A stretch of DNA of 5,151 nucleotides. Origin: Oscillospiraceae bacterium. GTDB taxonomy: Bacteria; Bacillota_A; Clostridia; Oscillospirales; Oscillospiraceae. The translations under genes were made by a program, and so were the position numbers. The notes under the pieces are model-generated. The model searched no databases and was not told where the DNA came from. It saw nothing but the letters and a program-made list of their open reading frames with translations. Each line of letters begins with the position of its first letter. The stretch's first letter is position 1. Below, one piece after another: positions 1 through 5,031 of this stretch. The stretch spans positions 1-5,151 of the forward strand of contig JAFZOC010000028.1 of NCBI GenBank assembly GCA_017550765.1, given 5' to 3'.

Positions 1-26
1 AGGGGGCTTCCAAAAAGCCCCCTTTT
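1..26 (+). terminator. Intrinsic terminator at the left edge, possibly bidirectional
   Basis: Bases 1-9 pair perfectly with 15-23 (GC-rich 9-bp stem, 5-base loop CCAAA), followed by TTTT at 23-26. This is a good rho-independent terminator for a plus-strand transcript entering from the left of the window. On the minus strand the same stem would sit at the far end of the ligase operon, but its T tract would lie outside the window, so use in that direction is possible but unseen. The likely setting is a convergent gene pair. Confidence 0.75.
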
Positions 27-30
27 CTGT

Positions 31-50
31 GTATATCGGTGTACATCGAT
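31..50. repeat. Tandem 10-mer pair that also forms an imperfect dyad
   Basis: GTATATCGGT (31-40) is followed directly by GTACATCGAT (41-50), with 8 of 10 positions identical. Bases 35-50 also read as a 16-base dyad centred on TGTACA, with one G-T mismatch. It could be a protein-binding site or the remnant of a short duplication. No gene start lies next to it, so a regulatory role is unsupported. Confidence 0.3.
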
Positions 51-96
51 TGCGAGGAGGGCTCCCGGGCCCATTTCTCCTCGCATCCCCCATGCG
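51..96. other. Noncoding hairpin with a competing alternative stem
   Basis: TGCGAGGAG (51-59) pairs perfectly with CTCCTCGCA (77-85). The CCCGGG-containing loop can fold further. Bases 82-86 (CGCAT) can instead pair with 92-96 (ATGCG) around a CCCCC loop, and the two stems share bases 82-85, so they exclude each other. No T tract follows on either strand, so this is not a terminator. It lies in the 199-base stretch 27-225, where no credible gene was seen. It could be part of a small plus-strand RNA, the 3' untranslated region of the minus-strand operon, or unselected GC-rich structure. Confidence 0.35.
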
Positions 97-134
97 GATC
101 TTCACGGTCTTCTCACGGGGCTTTGTCTATCGTA

Positions 135-173
135 TGAGCGACATGCAGGCGCATGTCGCTCAGTTCTTTTTCT
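135..173 (+). terminator. Intrinsic terminator oriented for plus-strand transcription
   Basis: A perfect 12-bp stem (135-146 with 151-162, loop AGGC) is followed on the plus strand by GTTCTTTTTCTGT. That is a canonical stem plus T tract. On the minus strand the stem is followed by ATACGATAG, which has no T tract, so it should not end the ligase operon efficiently. No plus-strand gene is seen just before it. It may be a backup terminator for a convergent neighbour to the left, or the end of a short plus-strand RNA. Confidence 0.7.
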
Positions 174-225
174 GTCCGTCCCGGCTCGAACACAGGCTTC
201 CGGACCAGGGCGCGCCTCGCGGCGT

Positions 226-1473
226 TCAGACCTCCGGCTGCGGCGCTCCTGCCATGGGCCGAAGGACCGTCCGCTTGGCGCGGTAGAGCGACCGATCCTC
301 CGGTGTGACCGGTCGCGCCCAGATCGTGACCGTGGGCGACGCTCCCAGCGCGGCGAGCCTTTCGCGCAGCCGCGCTTCGTCCAGCTCACCGCAGCACAGG
401 GCCGGGATACGGAGCTCTCCGTCCAGGGCCGTATAGCTGCAGTCCACCAGGGCTGGGTCAGCGAAGAGGATCTCGTCCAGTCCCGCCGCGCTCAGGCCGT
501 CCGTCTTCCGCCGGACCCGGTCCAGGCGGAGCGTCTCGCTGCCGCAGGGGCAGGGGCCGCGCAGGATGCGCGTATAGTCCCCGGTGCGATAGCGGATCAG
601 GGGCATGGCCTCCATGCCGATCGTGGTGATCACCAGCTCGCCCCACGCGCCCGCCGGCAGGGGCCGCCCCGCCTCGTCCACGATCTCCGCGATGATGTGG
701 TCTTCCCGCAGATGCATCCCTTCGTGGGCCTGGCAGCAGATCGCGCCGGCCATGCCCATCTCCCGGGAGCCATAGTGGGGGAAGAGCCGGGAGCCCAGCA
801 GTTCCTCGCAGCCTTGGATCACGCTCTCGGGGCAGGCGTCCCCGCTGACCAGGGCCCGGCGCAGGCTCCCCCGGCCGCAGGCGCGCAGGATGCTCAGCAG
901 CTGCACCGGCATCCCCACGAAGGTGTCCGGCCGCTCTTGTCGCAGCAGCGCCGCGTAGTCCCTGTAGCTTTGGAAGGGGCCCGCTTTGACAGGACGTGCG
1001 CCCAGGCGCTCGATCGCCTCCGCGATGAGCTCTCCCAGGCCGAAAGGCCCGGAGAAGGGGAAGCAGATCAGCGTGACGCTGCCGGGGAAGACCAGCTCCC
1101 CCAGCCCCGCCATATAGAGCTGCACCGTGTCCTCCAGATCCCCCTCGGTGTAGAAGACCCGCTTGGCCGCCCCGGTGGTGCCGGAGGTGGCGTCGGAGAT
1201 CACTCTCTGGATCTGGGCCTGGGAACAGAGCAGCAGGCCCGGGGCATGATGGGCCAGATCCTCGTCCGTGGTGAAGGGCAGCGTCTCCAGCTCCGAGAGC
1301 GAGCGAAGATGCTCCGGCAGGTCCCGGTAGGCGCCGCCCCGCGCCTTCTCCCGCGCCAGAAGGCGATCCAGCTTTTCCAGCTGGATCGCCTCGATCGCCG
1401 CTCTGTCCAGCCGCGGCAGGCCCGCCCGCGCCATGATCAGCGCGTCCAGACGGGAGACGGGCAGACCGCTCAC
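226..1473 (-). CDS. AMP-dependent CoA ligase, PaaK-like (resembles DVU_1553 family)
   Basis: Adenylate-forming (ANL) enzyme of 415 residues, a cytosolic protein expected to activate a carboxylate as acyl-AMP and then usually transfer it to CoA. Visible motifs: phosphate loop SGTTGAAK at 97-104, YGSREMG at 234-240 (A5-like) and RYRTGD at 294-299 (A7). CPCGS at 308-312 matches the cysteine pair that follows the A7 motif in phenylacetate-CoA ligases. The C-terminal lid is divergent: the usual sequence after the hinge is replaced by a stretch around SAAGLDEILFADP. K400 (YRAKR) is the best candidate for the catalytic lysine. The chosen start is GTG at 1473: it overlaps the preceding stop as GTGA and has GAGAGGGG six bases upstream. 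An in-frame ATG at 1506 would add 11 residues inside the previous gene. Substrate unknown. A link to the acid made by the upstream aldehyde oxidoreductase is inference. Confidence 0.88.
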   Translation of the reverse strand: MSGLPVSRLDALIMARAGLPRLDRAAIEAIQLEKLDRLLAREKARGGAYRDLPEHLRSLSELETLPFTTDEDLAHHAPGLLLCSQAQIQRVISDATSGTTGAAKRVFYTEGDLEDTVQLYMAGLGELVFPGSVTLICFPFSGPFGLGELIAEAIERLGARPVKAGPFQSYRDYAALLRQERPDTFVGMPVQLLSILRACGRGSLRRALVSGDACPESVIQGCEELLGSRLFPHYGSREMGMAGAICCQAHEGMHLREDHIIAEIVDEAGRPLPAGAWGELVITTIGMEAMPLIRYRTGDYTRILRGPCPCGSETLRLDRVRRKTDGLSAAGLDEILFADPALVDCSYTALDGELRIPALCCGELDEARLRERLAALGASPTVTIWARPVTPEDRSLYRAKRTVLRPMAGAPQPEV

Positions 1474-1895
1474 AGCAGTCCCCTCTCCTGCAGGATCTCC
1501 ATGCACTTTTCGTAGGTCGCAGCGATGATCTGGGGGCAGAACTCCACCCGTTTGGCGGGGTCGCCCCGGGTGATGTCCCGGCAGTCGATGCCGCCGTAGT
1601 CGGCGGTGATCTCGTCCTCGAACCAGCGCGTGAACTCACCCAGCGCCGGCTTGTGCTCCGGATGGTCCATCCCGGTGTCCTCGCCTTTGCCGGTGAAGTA
1701 GGAGATCAGACAGGCGCCGCCGGTCATGCAGCCGCAGCAGTTCTGAGAAAAGCCCACGCCGCCGTTCAGACCGCCCATGGCCTTCACCAGCCCCGGATCT
1801 TCCTCCCCCACCGTCTCCAGCATCAAGATCGCCAGGATCTGGCCGCAGAAATAGCCGTAGCGGCTCAGTTCCATCACTCTGTCGAAAAGGTCCAT
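1470..1895 (-). CDS. C_GCAxxG_C_C family protein (resembles DVU_1555 family)
   Basis: A 141-residue soluble protein with no signal peptide. It fits the C_GCAxxG_C_C family, small proteins with a conserved cysteine scaffold suspected of redox or metal-cluster roles; no reaction is established to my knowledge. Seen here: C17 after a short N-terminal helix (YGYFCGQ), a glycine-rich run GGLNGGVGFSQNCCGC at 41-56, the signature block GCMTGG at 55-60, then C62, C105, C120 and C131. The alanine of the canonical GCAxxG is methionine, and the block is flanked by extra cysteines (C53, C54, C62). The gene starts four bases after the methyltransferase stop. GGAAGGA (1910-1904) lies eight bases before ATG, so it is co-transcribed. 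Its stop overlaps the ligase start. Confidence 0.85.
   Translation of the reverse strand: MDLFDRVMELSRYGYFCGQILAILMLETVGEEDPGLVKAMGGLNGGVGFSQNCCGCMTGGACLISYFTGKGEDTGMDHPEHKPALGEFTRWFEDEITADYGGIDCRDITRGDPAKRVEFCPQIIAATYEKCMEILQERGLL
1480..1489 (-). promoter_or_regulatory. Ribosome binding site supporting the GTG start of the ligase gene
   Basis: The minus strand reads AGGAGAGGGG, then ACTGCT, then GTG at 1473-1471. The six-base spacing is ideal for this GTG, and the GTG shares bases with the preceding TGA stop. This favours GTG at 1473 over the in-frame ATG at 1506. Confidence 0.7.
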
Positions 1896-1899
1896 CCTC

Positions 1900-2412
1900 T
1901 CAGTCCTTCCTTCCGATCAGCAGCTGATAGCTGCACTTTCCTCGCGGGATCTCACAGCAGGGCGCGTCCTCGCGCCACAGGGCTTCCAGATAATGTTCCC
2001 GCCAGGCCTTGGTCATATCCTCGCAGCGGAGGACCGCAAAGCCCGCCTCGCGGAGCAGAGCCGCGGGATCTTCAAAGAACACATCCGACAGCAGGAGGCT
2101 CCCGCCCGGCCGCAGCAGCCGCCTGGCCTCCCGCAGGGCCCCGCGCTGGTCGCCGGAGGCGAAGAAGGCGCACTGGCTCAGCACCGCGCCGAAGCTGCCG
2201 TCCGGAAAGGGCGCGTCCAGCAGGTCTCCCCGCTCCACCAGCGGCGAGCGGGGCTCCAGATCGATCCCCCGAGCATCATAGCCCAGAGCGCGCAGCAGCG
2301 ACAGGGCCTCCCCCGCCCCGGCGCCCAGGTCCAGGACGCGCTCGCCCGGCCGCAGCGCGGCCAGCTCCAGCATCCGGCGGGTGTGGACGTCTCCGCCCGG
2401 GTGGCTCCTCAT
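1900..2412 (-). CDS. Small class I SAM-dependent methyltransferase (resembles DVU_1556 family)
   Basis: A 170-residue Rossmann-fold methyltransferase predicted to transfer a methyl group from S-adenosylmethionine; acceptor unknown. Motif I is VLDLGAGAGE at 26-35. The acidic end of strand 2 is GIDLE at 49-53, with D51 or E53 expected to bind the ribose hydroxyls. GDLLDAPF (62-69) is motif II-like, DGSFGAVLSQC is at 71-81, and LRPGGSLLLSD at 100-110 is motif III. It is shorter than many class I enzymes and lacks an N-terminal extension. The tail carries C152, C153 and C160 (PCCEIPRGKC) after C81 and C130, unusual for a small methyltransferase and suggestive of metal, thiol or chalcogen chemistry (inference). 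The start ATG overlaps the preceding TGA (ATGA, 2412-2409), with GGAGG four bases upstream, so translation is probably coupled. Confidence 0.87.
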   Translation of the reverse strand: MRSHPGGDVHTRRMLELAALRPGERVLDLGAGAGEALSLLRALGYDARGIDLEPRSPLVERGDLLDAPFPDGSFGAVLSQCAFFASGDQRGALREARRLLRPGGSLLLSDVFFEDPAALLREAGFAVLRCEDMTKAWREHYLEALWREDAPCCEIPRGKCSYQLLIGRKD

Positions 2413-2627
2413 TTATCCTCCAGCGCCCGCTCCACGGACGCCACCTTGCCCAGAGCCAGCTCTTCCGGCACATAGACGAAGCCGCAGACCGGGCAGACCG
2501 GCAGCTCCACAGGGAAGCCGTTGTCCAGATAGAGGAACTTGGCCTTGCCCTTGATGAGGGGCACGCCGCACTTGAGGCACTTGAGCTTCCCCTGGGGGTC
2601 TATGGTGTAATAGTTCTTCTCTGCCAT
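2409..2627 (-). CDS. Small double-CxxC redox or zinc-ribbon protein (resembles DVU_1557 family)
   Basis: A 72-residue protein with two CxxC knuckles, CLKC at 17-20 and CPVCG at 45-49, about 24 residues apart. Each is followed by a hydrophobic or turn segment, as in rubredoxin or zinc-ribbon folds. Four cysteines can bind one Zn or Fe; which metal cannot be told from sequence. Family knowledge, from memory, is that such proteins sit next to the large di-cluster protein and the Mop oxidoreductase and are called redox proteins without biochemical proof. GGGAGGG (2641-2635) lies seven bases before the ATG, inside the 3' end of the upstream gene. The stop lies three bases before the ATG, so the gene is tightly coupled. 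No in-frame TGA suggests selenocysteine. Confidence 0.82.
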   Translation of the reverse strand: MAEKNYYTIDPQGKLKCLKCGVPLIKGKAKFLYLDNGFPVELPVCPVCGFVYVPEELALGKVASVERALEDK

Positions 2628-2630
2628 GGT

Positions 2631-4925
2631 CTAGCCCTCCCGTTTCACGACCTTCATCCGGTGGCTCCAGGCCCGGTGGATGGTGTAGGCATCCTCCCCG
2701 GTCTGTTGGAACTTCACCCAGAAGGTGGCGTTGCCCAGTCGCGCCCGGGCGATGGTCAGCCCGGACTCATCGTCCAGGATCGCCTCCCCGCTCTCCCGGT
2801 ACGCGCGCATCACGGCGATCACGTCGTCGGTGAGGATCATACGCTCGTCCATCATCCGCCGCGCCTCATCCGTATAGTCCAAATGGAAGCCCAGATCCAT
2901 CTCCGTTATCTCCTCCTGCCACAGTTCCCGCAGCAGCTCTTTTTTCAGCGTGAGCCTGTTCCATCGCTTTTCGCTGATGTCGGGGGGATCGCCCGCGTCC
3001 GTGCCGTAGACGAGCTCCAGGATATGCCGGGACTGGCGCCCCTGGCGGGCGAAGCGGTCCCGGCAGGCCATGCAGTAGCTGATATAGGGCGCGTCGCTGC
3101 GCTCCAGGCATTTCTCGGTCATCTCTGCGGCCACTTCTCTGTTGGCGTAGGCGGCGAGGCCGCCATAGCCGCAGCAGGGGGCGCGGTCCCGGTCGTAGGG
3201 CGTGTCCACCAGCTCGCAGCCCAGGCGCCGGGCCAGTTCCCGGATCGCGTCCTGGGTCTTCTCATCGCCCCGGGCGCCGCAGGCGTCATGCATCGCGGCG
3301 GGGCGCTCCAGCCCGTGGCCGCCCGCCGGCAGGCCCAGCTCCAGCAGCAGGTCCCAGATGCCGACGACTTCCCGGCCCTCATGGCCCAGCAGCTCCTGCC
3401 GGCAGGTGGGGCAGCCGGCGATGACGATCGGGTCGCCCAGTTTTGCCAGCTCTCGGTCCAGGAAGGCCCGGGTCCGCTCCTCCAGCTCTTCCCGTCCGGC
3501 CCAGTCGCCGATCGCCCCGCAGCAGCCCAGCATCAGCGCCACGCCGCCCTGGAGCCGCTCGCAGAGGTCCAGGTAGGCGGCCTTCACCGTCTCCGGCGCG
3601 ATGGCCGCAGCCTGGCAGCCGGGGAAGAAGACGTATCTGCAGCGCTCATAGCCCGGCTGCGGACGGGAGAGGAAGGCCTCGTCATTGGAGAAGAGCATGT
3701 CCATCAGGGCGAACTCATGGGGCGCCAGGGGCATCTTGTCCGTGGACACCATGTTCTTCCGCGCCAGGTGGCACACGCGGGCCATATCGAAGCCGTTGGG
3801 GCAGACCACCGTGCACTGGCCGCAGAGGGCGCAGCTGTTCATGGGCTTGTTGAGCTGGTGGTCGCCCATGATGATCTGGGTGTTGTTGTAGATCTCTTTC
3901 GCGATCAGGCCGGGGTGTTTCTTATAGTGCTTCAGAAAGGCGCAGCTCTTCAGACACTCCTCGCAGCGGCACCGGATGCAGCGCCGCGCCTCTTCGACGG
4001 CCTGTTCCCTGCTGTAGCCCTCCGCGGGGACGGGCACGCGCCGGAGGGCCGTCGCCGCGCTCAGGTCGGTATAGAGCTGGCTCTCCACCGCGCCCTCCTG
4101 GCCCCGGGTGTTGCGCGGGTCCAGGTCCTGGGCCAGACGGTCCACGGTGAGGGCGGCCCGCTTCGCCCCGAAGGCCGCGTCCATGACGCCGGCCGTAGGC
4201 CCGGTGACGATGCGTTCCGCCTCGCAGATCATCAGCTCCGGGATGCAGACGGCCCCCGGGCAGAGCTCCTGCGTCAGCTCCCAAGAGGCGCAGAGCACGT
4301 CGCTGTCCCCGCGCGCTCCCTCCAGAAAGGCCGCGTCCAGGCAGCAGCCGAAAGCGAACTGGATATCCTTGCCCTTCAGACGTTTCAGCTCCAGCCGGAA
4401 GCCCTCCTCGTCCAGGAAGGGAGCCGCGGCGCGCAGCCAGGCGGCCAGATCCGGCTCGGCGCAGGATACGAGGATCGGGTAGGCTTTCTTCTCCAGTTCC
4501 CCCGCCAGCAGAAGCGGGAAGAGGCCGGAGCCCAGCACAGCCACGCGCTTGCGCTTCTTGGTGCGGAAGATCCCGCCCAGCCGGCTCTGCTCGCCGAAGC
4601 GCGCCACGGCCCGCTCCACCTCCCGGATGGCAAGCGCATCGCCGACCTCGCCGAGGCGGCAGCGGCTCTCGCAGGGGGCCTCGCAGCCCTGGGACAGGAT
4701 CAGTGGGAAAGGCGCGATCTTCTCATAGAGCTGCAGCGCCTTCTTGAAGTTCCCGGCGGCCACGGTCTCCAAAAAGCTCCGGGCGTCCAGCTTCAGCGGG
4801 CAGGCAGCGCTGCAGAAAGGCGGATGCTCGTAGACGCAGCGGGTGACCATGGCCTCGATCTCCTCCCGGGAGATCTTGTTGACATGATAGACATGGGTGG
4901 AGCCGCGCTCCTGGATCTGGCTCAT
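2631..4925 (-). CDS. Multidomain iron-sulfur oxidoreductase with GltD-like N-terminus and two CCG domains
   Basis: A 764-residue cytosolic electron-transfer protein resembling DVU_1558-type 'pyridine nucleotide-disulfide oxidoreductase/dicluster-binding' proteins. Domains: GltD-like iron-sulfur N-terminus (C30, C38, C42, C81, C85, C89; about 25-110). Short Rossmann-like stretch from RVAVLGSG (127-134) to TGPTAGVMDAAFGAKRAAL (241-259), which matches the end of GltD-type flavin domains although most of the middle is missing. Ferredoxin-like clusters at C316, C319, C321, C324, C328 and C365xxC368xxC371xxxC375P. First CCG domain C437, C468-C469, C505xxC508; second C549, C584-C585, C618xxC621. Tail 640-764 with GNATFWVKF and HRAWSHRM. 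The CCG pattern is that of HdrB/HdrD/GlpC, which bind noncubane clusters or act with quinone or disulfide partners. Start: ATG at 4925 with GGGAGGGG five bases upstream. An in-frame ATG at 4988 would put 21 codons through the spacer hairpin. Partners and electron direction are inferred. Confidence 0.88.
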   Translation of the reverse strand: MSQIQERGSTHVYHVNKISREEIEAMVTRCVYEHPPFCSAACPLKLDARSFLETVAAGNFKKALQLYEKIAPFPLILSQGCEAPCESRCRLGEVGDALAIREVERAVARFGEQSRLGGIFRTKKRKRVAVLGSGLFPLLLAGELEKKAYPILVSCAEPDLAAWLRAAAPFLDEEGFRLELKRLKGKDIQFAFGCCLDAAFLEGARGDSDVLCASWELTQELCPGAVCIPELMICEAERIVTGPTAGVMDAAFGAKRAALTVDRLAQDLDPRNTRGQEGAVESQLYTDLSAATALRRVPVPAEGYSREQAVEEARRCIRCRCEECLKSCAFLKHYKKHPGLIAKEIYNNTQIIMGDHQLNKPMNSCALCGQCTVVCPNGFDMARVCHLARKNMVSTDKMPLAPHEFALMDMLFSNDEAFLSRPQPGYERCRYVFFPGCQAAAIAPETVKAAYLDLCERLQGGVALMLGCCGAIGDWAGREELEERTRAFLDRELAKLGDPIVIAGCPTCRQELLGHEGREVVGIWDLLLELGLPAGGHGLERPAAMHDACGARGDEKTQDAIRELARRLGCELVDTPYDRDRAPCCGYGGLAAYANREVAAEMTEKCLERSDAPYISYCMACRDRFARQGRQSRHILELVYGTDAGDPPDISEKRWNRLTLKKELLRELWQEEITEMDLGFHLDYTDEARRMMDERMILTDDVIAVMRAYRESGEAILDDESGLTIARARLGNATFWVKFQQTGEDAYTIHRAWSHRMKVVKREG

Positions 4926-4930
4926 ATGGA

Positions 4931-4938
4931 CCCCTCCC
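4931..4938 (-). promoter_or_regulatory. Ribosome binding site fixing the start of the large iron-sulfur protein
   Basis: The minus strand reads GGGAGGGG, then TCCAT, then ATG at 4925-4923. The strong match at five bases selects the internal ATG over the in-frame ATG at 4988-4986, which lies inside the inverted repeat and has no comparable site. Confidence 0.8.
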
Positions 4939-4945
4939 GGACGGT

Positions 4946-4996
4946 GGAATAAGGGAAAACTGAAATGGGGATGTGGGAAGTATCCCACATCCCCAT
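4946..4996 (-). terminator. Perfect 14-bp inverted repeat between the oxidoreductase and the accessory operon; probable leaky terminator
   Basis: Bases 4965-4978 pair perfectly with 4983-4996 around a four-base loop. On the minus strand the stem is followed by TTCAGTTTTCCCTTATT, a broken T tract; on the plus strand the flank is not T-rich. It therefore looks like an intrinsic terminator of moderate strength after the aldehyde oxidoreductase gene, 31 bases past its stop on the minus strand. Partial read-through would lower expression of the accessory genes relative to the enzyme. The same palindrome could instead be a repressor site, because it overlaps the possible start of transcription described nearby. 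Confidence 0.6.
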
Positions 4997-5024
4997 CATA
5001 ACACGGGTATAGGCAGATCTACAA
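4995..5024 (-). promoter_or_regulatory. Possible sigma-70/sigma-A promoter for the accessory operon
   Basis: On the minus strand TATGAT (5000-4995) matches the -10 consensus at 5 of 6 positions. TTGTAG (5024-5019) is a weak -35 (3 of 6), with an 18-base spacer. Transcription would start near 4988, inside the inverted repeat, so the resulting RNA would lack half of the terminator stem. The assignment rests on these two hexamers only. Confidence 0.35.
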
Positions 5025-5031
5025 GCTCAGA

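Noticed and set aside
1..120. Short minus-strand frames running off the left edge (for example starting near 74 or 106)
   Set aside because: They pass straight through the terminator stem at 1-23, have no recognisable protein sequence, and the AGGAG near 74 is too close to its ATG.
172..205. A tRNA-like TTCGAGC loop on the minus strand
   Set aside because: The flanking bases do not form the five-pair T stem, and no acceptor or anticodon arms can be drawn.
458..1639. A 393-residue minus-strand frame overlapping the ligase
   Set aside because: It is a frame shift of the ligase and C_GCAxxG_C_C genes, rich in Gly/Ala/Arg/Pro and without motifs or a suitable ribosome site.
1653..4952. A 1099-residue open frame on the plus strand, antisense to four genes
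   Set aside because: It runs opposite the well-supported iron-sulfur, CxxC, methyltransferase and C_GCAxxG_C_C genes, which show motifs and ribosome sites. Its product is low-complexity Ala/Gly/Leu/Gln/Arg/His-rich text with no domain, as expected for the mirror frame of G+C-rich genes.
4923..4988. Longer N-terminus (21 extra residues) for the large iron-sulfur protein
   Set aside because: The upstream ATG lies inside the inverted repeat without a ribosome site, and the added residues (Phe/His/Pro-rich) look like translated spacer. The ATG at 4925 has an excellent site.
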